Below, one piece after another: positions 17,931-27,600 of a stretch of 64,000 nt of DNA; the first letter of the stretch is position 1; the number at the start of each line of letters is the position of its first letter. Location: the NCBI GenBank assembly GCA_947454705.1, contig CANGKZ010000022.1, forward strand, positions 1 to 64,000, read 5' to 3'. This DNA is from Verrucomicrobiota bacterium. GTDB taxonomy: Bacteria; Verrucomicrobiota; Verrucomicrobiia; Limisphaerales; UBA9464. Below the pieces are notes generated by a model. That model was not told the origin of the DNA, made no database searches, and worked only from the letters and a program-made list of their open reading frames with translations. Both the position numbers and the translations under genes were made by a program.

Positions 17931-18111
17931 CTTTGGAGTGCGGCGGGAAGCGGAGCGCCACGCCGCTTTGGTCGGGGCGAGACCGGGGTATCGAAGCGGT
18001 CTCGCCTTCCCTTTTTAATTTGCGCAAACGGGAGTGGTAACGGTCGGTTCAACATTCCGCCACGGACTCAAAAGCGGTGTCGACGCTCCGCTCTGCCACC
18101 GCACTCCAAAG
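17931..18111. repeat. MITE-like element with CTTTGGAGTGCGG ends
   Basis: The left end CTTTGGAGTGCGGCGGGAAG continues with CGGAGCGCCACGCCGCTTTG (17931-17970). The right end (18069-18111), read on the opposite strand, starts CTTTGGAGTGCGGTGGCAGA, so the outer ~40 bp form an imperfect terminal inverted repeat. The element occupies more than half of the 333-bp gap between the Gfo/Idh gene and the convergent 2TM gene; the rest of the gap shows nothing recognisable. Confidence 0.75.
17976..18006 (+). terminator. Rho-independent terminator candidate inside the repeat
   Basis: A perfect 10-bp stem GGCGAGACCG / CGGTCTCGCC with an 11-base loop is followed by TTCCCTTTTT. It could end transcription of the amidohydrolase-Gfo/Idh unit. 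It lies within the inverted-repeat element at 17931-18111, so the element may supply the terminator. Confidence 0.6.
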
Positions 18112-18112
18112 T

Positions 18113-18370
18113 TCACCGGCGTCGCAGCGCGGCGATGAGGGCGGTGATGCCACCCACAAGAATCAGCAGTCGCATCACGCGGAACAGGCTGATCACCCAC
18201 GCGATCCCGATGCCCAGCGCAGGCCACTTCACCCACCAATGATGCGGTGAGATCATCGCATTGATGACCACCAGCAGGAGCAGAATCGCCGGGCCGACGA
18301 ACAAAAAACGAATGGCGCGAAGCGAGTTGGAAATAAAGCGCGGGGTGTGAAGAAGCGAGGGTCCGAGCAT
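18113..18370 (-). CDS. Small 2TM-domain protein
   Basis: An 85-residue protein with two or three hydrophobic helices (FLFVGPAILLLLVVINAM, then WPALGIGIAWVISLFRVM and LLILVGGITALIA) and a basic end (ALRRR). The helix-WPxLGxGI arrangement resembles the 2TM domain family. The ATG at 18370 is preferred because longer frames run through a dispersed repeat and are repeat-derived. Its function is unknown. Confidence 0.55.
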   Translation of the reverse strand: MLGPSLLHTPRFISNSLRAIRFLFVGPAILLLLVVINAMISPHHWWVKWPALGIGIAWVISLFRVMRLLILVGGITALIAALRRR

Positions 18371-18548
18371 GGCTGGATCAAAAATGGTTCTGGGTTTGAC
18401 CGCGAAACGGATCGTGAGCTGATCAACAAACATCCAGCACCGACTGGATGACGGAAACGTTTCCACACAGCGCTTCACACGGTCAGTTGGAAAACCTCGA
18501 CGTCGTTTCGCATCCATCCTCCTGATGGGCTGAATCGGACAGCAGCCG

Positions 18549-18643
18549 TTGAAACCACAGATGGACACCGATGAACACAGATAGGGAGGGAGCCGGAATT
18601 CCGCGCATCTCCATCTGTGCGCATCCGTGTCCATCTGTGGTTG
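18549..18643. repeat. Palindromic dispersed repeat, short copy 2
   Basis: The left arm TTGAAACCACAGATGGACAC and the right arm GTGTCCATCTGTGGTTGG are near-perfect inverted repeats, with GATGAACACAGAT and ATCTGTGCGCATCC inside. This is a compact version of the element at 8814-9006 and 53847-54047, lacking their outer ends. It lies in the 355-bp gap between the divergent 2TM and PIG-L genes; nothing else was recognised there. Confidence 0.8.
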
Positions 18644-18725
18644 GATCCCGCTTCCCAGCGACTTCTTTCCACGGCCTTTCGCTGGACGATTCCCGAGCTC
18701 CACTGGCTTACTCGCCGTTGACATC

Positions 18726-19523
18726 ATGACCCGCCCCCGCCCCGTCGCCCTGGCGATCGCCGCCCATCCCGATGACATCGAATTCCGCATGGCGGGCACG
18801 CTCCTCCTGCTGCGCGCTGCAGGTTGGGACACGCACTATTTCAATCTCTCGGCCGGCAACTGCGGCAGTGCTCGGATGGGGCCGGCGGAAACCACCCGCA
18901 AACGCCGCGCCGAAGCCCAGCGTGCCGCTTCGCTACTCGACGCCGTGTGGCATCCCTCCTGTTGTCGGGATCTCGAGATCACCTACACGATCCCCATTCT
19001 GCGAAAGGTCGCGGCGGTCATCCGCGAAGTGAAACCCACCGTGGTCATGACTCATCCACCGGTGGATTACATGGAGGACCACACTGCCACCTGCCGTCTC
19101 GCCGTCACCGCCGCGTTTTCCCGGGGCATGCCCAATTTTCGCACCACCCCTTCGCGACCCGCATTTCCCGGCGAGATCACGGTGTATCACTGCACCGCGC
19201 ACGGATTGGTTGATCCCTTGAATCGCCCGATGACTCCTGAGTTCTACATCGATACAACATCGGTGCAGGACCGGAAACTCGAAGCCCTCGCTGCGCACGA
19301 AAGTCAGCAGGACTGGCTGGACCGCAGCCAGGGGATGAACAGCTATTTGAAGGCGGCCGATGACGAATCACTTCTGGTCGGCCGGGCCTCCGGAGAATTC
19401 CGTCACGCCGAAGGCTGGTGGCGTCATTCGGCCACCGGTTTCTGCGCCGCGGATGCCGATCCGCTGCGGGAGGCGCTGGGATCTGCGGTGTCGCCGCGGC
19501 TCAAGGCTTCTGCGAGACACTGA
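18726..19523 (+). CDS. PIG-L family deacetylase (LmbE-like)
   Basis: A 265-residue zinc-dependent N-acetylglucosaminyl deacetylase family protein. The metal-binding motif AAHPDD is at residues 12-17 and the matching HPPVDYMEDH segment, with further metal ligands, is near residue 110. No signal peptide is visible. The start at 18726 is preferred because 33 upstream in-frame codons are partly repeat-derived. Family members act on GlcNAc conjugates or related amides; the substrate here is unknown. Its 3' end overlaps the convergent GNAT gene by 23 bp. Confidence 0.9.
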   Translation: MTRPRPVALAIAAHPDDIEFRMAGTLLLLRAAGWDTHYFNLSAGNCGSARMGPAETTRKRRAEAQRAASLLDAVWHPSCCRDLEITYTIPILRKVAAVIREVKPTVVMTHPPVDYMEDHTATCRLAVTAAFSRGMPNFRTTPSRPAFPGEITVYHCTAHGLVDPLNRPMTPEFYIDTTSVQDRKLEALAAHESQQDWLDRSQGMNSYLKAADDESLLVGRASGEFRHAEGWWRHSATGFCAADADPLREALGSAVSPRLKASARH

Positions 19524-19980
19524 ACGAGGGACTCGTCGCAAGGCGTTTGCGGAACACGCGCTGGGTTTTGGTGCGGGCCAGACCCAGGCTCTCGTAGAAT
19601 TGATGGGACTCCCCCCGCTCCTCACGGCAGCGGACGCCCAATTCTGGAACACCTTCCTCGATCGCCCATTTCTCCAGCCGTTGGACGAGGCTTCGTCCGA
19701 TCCCGCGGCGTCGGCAACGTGGGTCGACGATGAGACCGCCAATCTCGACGCGAAAATCCGATTCGAGAAGCTGACTTTGGAATCCATGGATCCAACCCAC
19801 CACCGCCCCGGTTTCCTCCACGGCCACCAGCACGCAATCCCTCGGACTGCCGAGGATTCGTGAGAGACGCTTCGAGAGGGATTCCTCCGAGACGGGATAA
19901 CCCAACTCCGTGGTCAATCGGGCCAACGCGGACGCATCCGATTGCGTCCCGGGTCGAATCAACACCTCGCCCTTGTTCAT
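19501..19980 (-). CDS. GNAT family N-acetyltransferase
   Basis: A 159-residue acetyltransferase. The acetyl-CoA binding motif A is GGLIVDPRCRRRGIGRSLVQ (about residues 80-100), followed by the family's C-terminal SHQFYESLGLARTKTQRVF. The ATG at 19980 gives the standard N-terminus (VLIRPGTQSDASAL). The acceptor substrate is unknown. The gene converges on the PIG-L deacetylase with overlapping ends, so they are not co-transcribed. Confidence 0.9.
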   Translation of the reverse strand: MNKGEVLIRPGTQSDASALARLTTELGYPVSEESLSKRLSRILGSPRDCVLVAVEETGAVVGWIHGFQSQLLESDFRVEIGGLIVDPRCRRRGIGRSLVQRLEKWAIEEGVPELGVRCREERGESHQFYESLGLARTKTQRVFRKRLATSPSFSVSQKP

Positions 19981-20073
19981 GCGGAAGCGACGTTATCGCG
20001 TGCTTACGAACGAGGACAGGAATCTCCTCTAAAGCGCAAGCGACGTGGGCTCCTGTAGCCTTCTGCCTAAAGG

Positions 20074-20117
20074 CGGCAGTTGAACGGTTAAAAAGTTGAA
20101 GCGTTGAAGGGGAATGC
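20074..20117. repeat. GGCGGCAGTTGAA / GTTGAAGCGTTGAAGGGG module
   Basis: GGCGGCAGTTGAAC is followed by a run of GTTGAA-type units and GGGGAATGCGG. The same units, inverted, precede the large repeat at 53.85 kb (TTCAACGCTTCAACCTAG then GCGGCAGTTGAA). The gap 19981-20667 (687 bp) contains no convincing gene; it is made mainly of this module and the two elements listed next. Confidence 0.5.
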
Positions 20118-20178
20118 GGATGTAAAGCGCAGAGGCGCGGAGGCGCACAAGAGAATGATCGAACGCGTGTCCCGCATC

Positions 20179-20284
20179 CTAAAGCGCCAGAGGACTGGCG
20201 CACTCCACGACGCTGTCGCGACTCCATAGCCCATACATCGAAATCCGCCAGGTCTTGGACTGCGCCAGTCCTCTACCGCTTTGG
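20179..20284. repeat. MITE-like element with AAAGCG...AGAGGACTGGCGCA ends
   Basis: The left end AAAGCGCCAGAGGACTGGCG and the right end, read on the opposite strand as AAAGCGGTAGAGGACTGGCG, match at about 26 of 31 positions when extended, giving a 106-bp inverted-repeat element. It may fold into a long hairpin. Single copy in this window. Confidence 0.75.
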
Positions 20285-20439
20285 ACGAAGCCAACGACAT
20301 CTACCGGAAAACCGTCGTGGAAACCGAAGAATTCCGTGGATTCCAAAGCAGCTAGGGAACTGCATGCGCCTCAAAATCCCTCATTTGAATCTGCGTCCAA
20401 CTCCGTTGCTCTGCGGTTCTCTACCCTCCCAACCGCCGG

Positions 20440-20667
20440 ATCTAGGCGGCGGAGTTTCTCACACGTTTGGAGTACCGCGTTTACGCGGCTCTGCTGTTGA
20501 ACGCGGGGCCAACGAACGGCTGAAAATCAATCCGCTGCATCCCTCGAGACGCGCCTCCCCGAACCGTCTGAAGACGGGACTCCAAACGAATGAAAAAACC
20601 CTCGCGCCAGCGTCCAATTCCCCTTTAACACTTCAACTTTTCAACCCTTCAACTGCCCCTTCCACGT
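20440..20667. repeat. Dispersed element with GGAGTACCG/CGGGACTCC arms, copy 1
   Basis: Two blocks match the element at 51.3-51.5 kb in opposite orientation: 20459-20503 (with the palindrome CCGCGTTTACGCGG at 20475-20488) and 20560-20614 (containing GAAGACGGGACTCC and CTCGCGCCAGCGTCC). They are followed by TTCAAC-type units up to the stop of the kinase gene. The inner spacer has diverged. Confidence 0.75.
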
Positions 20668-21618
20668 TCAACGATACGGAATCGCACTCATCTCCACCGA
20701 CGCACGGATACGTCGCCACAACGATCGGGAAGGCACGGCGCCCGGAGCCACCTGCGTCGCTGCGGTACCGGTGGCGACCGCCGAACGCAGCCATTCCTCC
20801 GGTTGATCCGACTTGGCGGACGCGGCGACGGCACCAGCGAGCATGGCATCGCCCGCTCCCACGCGGTTACGAACCGTGACCGTTTTGGGTACAGCGGACC
20901 ACGCAACTTTCTCCACGGCATTCAGCAACCAAGCCCCTTCTCCGCCCCGCGACAGCAACACCCATCCGCCGGTGGCCTCGGCCAGCGAACGCGCCGCCTT
21001 CCATTGGGCGGATCGCGTGCGAAGGGTCGCTCCCGACCACTGGCCGAGTTCGAATTCGTTCGGCTTCACCAACCACGGCCCTTCCTTCACGGCGAGCGCG
21101 AACGGCTGACGATCGCAATCGAGCACCACGCGTTTTCCCAGCCGCTTCGCAGCGCGAGCCATCCGGGCATAGGTGTCGACGGACGCCCCAAAGGCCAGCG
21201 TACCAGAAATGATCACCGGATTCGCCCGGGCAGTTCGCTTGGCCACGCCGCGGAGAAGTCCGCGGGTTTCCGCAGCGGAAACGCGGGGCCAGGTGGGATT
21301 GAATCGGAACTGCGGACCGGTGCCGGGATCGGGAGTCACCACCACATTGACCCGGCTTGGTTGCTTCAAGGGAAAGGAGGAGAACTCAATGCCCTCGCGT
21401 CGGAGCCCATCGGCAAGCTCCTCACCGGTAGATCCGCCGAGGGGAAGAAACAGATGCGCGGGACATTCCAGCCAACGAAGCCAACGAGCCACGTTGACGC
21501 CTTTTCCGCCGGGCCAGCGCCGTTCGGAAATCAGCTCGTTCTTTTCTTCGGGCAGGATCCGGGGAACCCGCCATTCCACATCCACCGCCGGATTCAGGGA
21601 AACGACGAGCGGACTCAT
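20668..21618 (-). CDS. PfkB family sugar kinase (1-phosphofructokinase-like)
   Basis: A 316-residue ribokinase-superfamily kinase. The N-terminus LNPAVDVEW and the substrate-binding motif WPGGKGVNVARWL resemble 1-phosphofructokinase and tagatose-6-phosphate kinase. The C-terminal motif RVGAGDAMLAGAV contains the catalytic Asp and anion hole. It begins 20 bp after the stop of the giant subtilase gene and may be transcribed with it, though no functional link is apparent. It ends against a dispersed repeat. The exact sugar phosphate is not certain. Confidence 0.85.
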   Translation of the reverse strand: MSPLVVSLNPAVDVEWRVPRILPEEKNELISERRWPGGKGVNVARWLRWLECPAHLFLPLGGSTGEELADGLRREGIEFSSFPLKQPSRVNVVVTPDPGTGPQFRFNPTWPRVSAAETRGLLRGVAKRTARANPVIISGTLAFGASVDTYARMARAAKRLGKRVVLDCDRQPFALAVKEGPWLVKPNEFELGQWSGATLRTRSAQWKAARSLAEATGGWVLLSRGGEGAWLLNAVEKVAWSAVPKTVTVRNRVGAGDAMLAGAVAASAKSDQPEEWLRSAVATGTAATQVAPGAVPSRSLWRRIRASVEMSAIPYR

Positions 21619-21638
21619 GGCATGTCTCCGAATCCGAA

Positions 21639-24600
21639 CTAGAGCTGCCGAATTCGATACACCCGCAGACCGGAAGGTGTGACCGATGCGGCAGGCACTG
21701 GAATCGTGGAAGATCCACCCGTGCCAATCACAGGACTGCCAACCAGGGTCCAGACCACCGGATTTGCAAAGAGGTCCTCGGTGGTCTCCAGCTGATACTT
21801 CACTCCAGGCGTTCCCACGAACGACACCGAGAAGGCACCGCCGGAAGTGGTCGGAGGAACGAACGTGGCCGACAGCGGGGTCGTCACCACCACCACCTGA
21901 CGCACCCGATAGCTGCGAAGCCCGGTGGAGGCCCCGGAGGGAGGATCAATCGAGATCGTGGTAGTCGTGGTCGTGGCCAGTACCGGGGTTCCGACGGCGG
22001 TCCAGCTCACCGGCGAGGCGAACAGGTTGTCGGTCGTTTCCACCTGGTAGCTCACTCCCGGCACACTGTTGAAGACCACAGCGAACGGCCCGCCGGGTTT
22101 GGTCGGAGGCAGGAAGGTGGCTTCGAGCGGCGTCTCGGTCGAGGTGACGAAGGTCACTCCAACGCCGTAGTTCACCGCCGTGTTGGTCGCCGATGCGACA
22201 CCCACGAACCAACGTCCCGGGGCCAGGGCCACCGGCGTTCCGCCCGCGGCGAGGATCACCACATCATTGGTGGTTCCGCCGTTCGTGCTTGCGGCATCGA
22301 ATCCGTGCGGTCCCGCGAGGGCCACTCCGCGAACGTAGAGGTTCGCATCCGCGGTGTTGGTGAGGGTGAACGTGGCCTGCGTCACATTGGCCGGCACGTC
22401 CACGTAGTAGTAATCCACCGCCCCGCGGGTCGCGAGGGTTGCGGTGGTGACCGTCCCGCTGACCAGAGCGTTGGGATACGGAATCTCGGTCGCGGTGATT
22501 CCATACGATGCAGCGACCGCGGGAACATCCGGCGAGAAGACACCAGCGTACCAGCGCCCGGCCGACAGCTGCACCGGCGAAGTGCCTGCATCAATAATGA
22601 TCTCCTCGGCCTGGACTCCGGTCCGTGCGCTGAGCGCATCGGATCCGGTCGGGGTCGGAAGCTGCGGCGCGGGATTCACCGCGAGGTCCACATTCGCGGA
22701 CAGACCGTTCACCAGGAACCGGACGCCCGCCGCATTGGTGGAAACATCGAAGGAGTAATAATCGAGTCCGCCTTCCAGCTTGGTCGATCCCGACTTCAGA
22801 ACGCCGTTGGTCAGCGCGTTGATGGTCACCGGCGGGGCTCCCACCGAGGACTTCACGATGCGGAAGGCCTGCAGGTTGGATCCGTTGTCGGGCAGCGCGG
22901 GCAACTGAATGGTGGTGGAGTAACCGGAGGCGACGAAGGTCGCACCGATCTGCTTCCACACGACGGGCGAGGCGAACAGGTTGGTGGTGTTTTCCAGCCA
23001 GTAGGTTTCTCCCGGCAGACTGTTGAAGGTCAGGGTGAGAAGCCCGCCGACGGTGGCAGGAAGCCCGATCACGGGAACAATCGGCTGGGCGCTGTCCACA
23101 CTGCCATTGCGGCCCGTCGCGGCGCGGATGCTGTAATCGACCCGGTTGGTTTCCGAAGCCGGGAAGCGCACTTCCAGGAAGTAGGATCCGGCGAGATCCG
23201 GCTGATCCGAGGTGGCCCGGAGCACGACGACTTCCGGAGTGGTTCCGGGACGGGTGCTGGAGAAATCTCCCGGATTGCCCAGCGGCAGTCCCCCGAACGC
23301 CCCGTACAGCTCCGCCTGTCCGGTGAGGTTATACACTTCGAAGATGAGGCTCGTGGTTCCGGCCGGCGCGATGAAGCGATAGGTGTGCTTGTCCTGGCCG
23401 GCGGAATGGGAGGTCGCCAGCGGGAGACCATCCGTCAAATCGGTGAACGCCAGCTGGTAATCCACCACCGCGGTCAGCGTGAACTGGATCGGAGTCGGAT
23501 CCACCGGGACCACCGCCACGAACCACTGTCCCTTGGTCAGCACCACCGGCGCGCTGTTGGTGTCGATCACGATGCGTTCAAACGCTGTACCAATGTTGGT
23601 ACTGGCGTAGTCGAAGTTCGTGGACACCGGCAGCGGCAGCCCGCGCTTGAGGTAGAGATTCGCGTTACCGGTCAGGTTGGTCAGGGTCAGCGACAACCGC
23701 AGCGGGTCGTTGGTGATGTTGACGAAGAAGTAAGTCGGCGACGTGGAATTGGTCAGGCGGCCGCGGAACGGAACGCCGTTGGTCAGCGAGGTCGGGAACG
23801 GAATTTCCGTCGCGAGGACGTCGTAGGTGATCGGCACCAGCGGCGGCTGCGCCACCGAGTACGCGCCGAGGTACCAGCGTCCCGGAGTGAGCTCCACCGG
23901 CTTCGATCCGCCATCAATCACGATGATTTCCGAGTTCGTACCACTGTTGGTACTCACGTAGTCGTACTGAGAACGCGTGGGGAATCCGGGGGATTTGCGA
24001 ACCACCAGGTTGAGGTCGCCGCTCAGGTTGGTGAGGGCGAACGAGACCTGCATGCCGTTGGTGGAGACGTCGTAATAGAAGTAGTCGAACAACCCGTTCG
24101 GTGCGTTGGTGGCGTGACGCGCGATGCCGTTGGTGAGCGGCTTGACGTTCACGTCGAAATCCACGCGGATCGAGAAGGCAGGCACCGCTGCGGATCCGGC
24201 GTTTTGCACGCCGAGGTAGTAGCGTTGTCCCGGCTTGAGGGGCGGCGTTCCACCAGGGCGGATCACCGAGGATTGTCCCGGCGTGGTGACGTTGTTGAGC
24301 AGGATGAAATCGCCCTGCTGGGTTCCATCCGGGGTTCCCACCTGGCTGAACAGCAGGTTCAGCGGGGCGCCTGCGGAACTCTGGAGGAAGTTCGTGGCTC
24401 CGACGGCTTCGGGCGGCACCTCGACGGTGAAGTACCGGATGTCGCCGGCGGCGATGTTCGTCGTGTAGGTCGCACCGCTGGTCAGCGCCACGATCGGTGA
24501 ATTGGTCGGGGTGAACACGAGACCAAGTTGCCAGCTCAACACGCGCCCGGCGTTGGCGATACGGGTGTCGGTGATTTCCAACATCCAGTTGCCGGCGGCC

Positions 24601-27600
24601 GAGGTGGTGGCCAGCGGGGTCATCGGTTCCTCGGGCAGATAGAGCGAAGATCCGTCTTCAACAAACCGGAAGGCGTCGATCAGGCCCCGCACCAGGGAAT
24701 CGGTCGGGACGTAAATCTTGATGCCGGTGGTGGTCGCCTGGGCCTGGAAAGTGAGGACATTGGTTTCCCACAGGGATCCAGCAGCGGAGACGACGCGGGC
24801 GGGGTTCGCCACGTTGGCGATCTCCAGGGTCACAGCCACGGTGCCATTGGTCGCTTCAGGTCCGCGGCGGGATACGAGTGAGGCCGTGTAGGTCCGGCCA
24901 GGAATCGTCTTGAAGCTCTTCTGGATCTCCGCCTTGTCGAGCGCGAGGTAACCCTCTCCATTGAACGCTTCAGCGCCGTTGTAAACCTGCTGAACGGTTC
25001 CCTGATTGACCGTCCATCCATCCACTTGAACGGCAGTGCCAGCGAGCGGGGTGAAGAATCCGGCGGCGTTGGTTTCGTAATCATCGGCTTCCAGCACGCG
25101 GATCCGGGAATCGGTGCTGAGCGGGGGATTCGCGAACTTCACCAACTGCGAGGTGAAGTTGGTGGTGTCGGAGAACACCGCGTAGAGCTGATTGGTGACC
25201 AGGGCGGTCGGAAGGAGCGCTCCCGCGGGAGACTTCAAATACTTTCCTCCGGCCTGATCGAGCAGAAGCGTGATGCTGCCCGGGCCGTTGCCCAGAGGCG
25301 GCGCGAAGTTGGCAAGCAGCGCCGGGCCCCAGACTCCATTGGTGTTACCCCACCCGCCGATGACGGTGTTGGTACGCGTTCCAATATTGACCCAGCCCTC
25401 GAGGGTGAAGGCGGTGGCGCGTCCCACGTCGGTCGATCGCGTGACCGGCAGGTTCCCCCCTGCCCCGAGGACATACTTCAAGGCATTGCCAATCTGGCCC
25501 GGGGCAAAAGTTGCCTTCGATGTTAGAACGACATCGTTGGTCCCGATCACATCCCGCCCATCGGAATCAAACGGCCAGAGAGAAAGAAGCGTTCCGCGAA
25601 CCAGGGAATCACGCTTACCCAGCCCATCGAGTCCGTAGCGGAAGATGTTCTGGATCTGATCCTCCCGCAACGCGGTGCGCCAGAGGCCAAAGTCATCCAG
25701 CAGGAACGAATCGATCGATGTGGCACCGGCATACAGGCCGAGAGGATCGGAACCAAACGTGAAGCCATTGGTGGTCGGCGGCAGGTAACCGGGGAAGACG
25801 CTTTCGGCCACGCTGCGTCCGTTCACGAAGAGCACGGCGCGACCGGAAACCCGATCGAGGCTGAAGCCGACGTGCGCGAAGGCGAGGTTGCTGCTGACGA
25901 TCTCGCCGCCCAGACCACGGCGATCGGTGGCGCCTCGGTGTTCCATCAGAAGCGTTCCAGCGCCGGAGGGATTAAAGAGACGGATTGCGAGGTCGGACTT
26001 GCGGGCATGCTCGAGGCGAACGCCAACCGAGGACACCGTGGCGCCGCGCGTGTCATCCACCGGAATCACGGCGTAAGAACGGCCTTGATCGATGATGGTA
26101 TCGACGTCGCGGGAGGTGTAGGTGCGGGAGTTCAGGGCATCGAAGCTGCGCTCAATGCGAGCCCGGATTCGGTAGCAGATCTCGATCGGCTGAGCATTGT
26201 AAACCGCGATGTAGTACCGGCCGGCCTGAAGTGCAGGGACATCGCGAATTCCGAGGGAAACCTCACCGCCCGGTGCAAGAATCGTGGCGTGCTTGTCGGC
26301 CGAGGCGGGATCGGTGATGTCGGGAACCTCACCCTTCTTGATGAACACCTCGAGCGGCAGTCCGGGTTGAATGTTGGTGATGCTGATGGTCATCCCGGTG
26401 GCATCGGGCGGCACATCGATCACTTCCAACTGAACCGCGGTCGGCCCCACACAGCGCTGGACGTACGTGGCCCCGAAATCGTTCGGGAGCAGGCGAAGAT
26501 CGAATCCGGAGATTCGTCCGACGTTGCCCAATGCATTGTCACTGGTGGTCAGGAACCAGGCACCAGAGCCGGTTTCTCCCATGAAGTTCACGAGGTTTCC
26601 CGGGCCATCGCTCGGAACACTTCCAGAATTGTATCCACTCTGGCTGTCGTCGTAGATCACCTGAACATTGGTGCCGGAGGTCAGCCCATGCAGCGGGCTG
26701 TGATTGTTCAACACCACGAAGCGACGGTTGTGGGAGAGGTTCCCCAGCAAATCGGAGAAATTCTGGTGCGTGGCGGTCATGGTCACCGAGGCACCTCGGA
26801 CCGTTCCCGGCAGTGTGCTGATTCCGAGATACAACCCGACTCCCGGTTTGTCGGGGCGTCCGTCCGGAATGGGCTGGATCAACGGGATGGTGAGCACCCG
26901 CGCCCGGCCATCCGCACCAATCGTGGTGAACGGCTGATCGGAGCTGATGCCGATCAATCCGTACTCGGCTCCCTGGGCATCCTCCGACTTCACGCCCACG
27001 TAATACACCTCGTTGGTCAGCGGGGAATTGGTGATGGTGATCAGCTCATTCCCGCCGCGACTGGTGGACTTGAGCGCGGATCCAAGCGCCACCGAGCTCA
27101 AATTGGTGAGCTGGGGATCGAGGCTGACATACAGGTCCACGTCCGGATCGTTGGTGCGTCCGCGGGACAATTGCGCCGTCGGGAAGACCACAAACGCGAC
27201 GTTGCTGCCGTTGGTCAGGATGAGATCCCCGTTGGTGGTGGTTCCCGGGAAATTGGTAAACGAGTAGAACTTCCACTGCTCCGGGGAGCCCCCGAGCACC
27301 GAATTGATCAGGGGCGAATTCGCACCCACGCGCTCTGCGAGGAGCGGCATGCCGTTGGTCACACCGACCACCGGCGGGCGCCCGGATCCGGGCGGATTCG
27401 GAATTCCCGGAGTCGGGCTTGCAACGAACGCAATCGAACCGGCCGTGGTGTTGGTGGAATCGAGCGCTGCGTCCGTGGCAATCACCAGGGAGAAGTCCTG
27501 AACCACTCCCAGCGGATGATCCCGACGGGCGTTCACATTCACGCGGTGGGCAACCACCGACACGATGAAGTTGGTGCCACCGGCCTGGTCGAGGAGGATG

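Noticed and set aside
19360-19863. Plus-strand frame overlapping the PIG-L end and GNAT gene
   Set aside because: It is out of frame with the deacetylase and antisense to a GNAT with clear acetyl-CoA motif; no features of its own.
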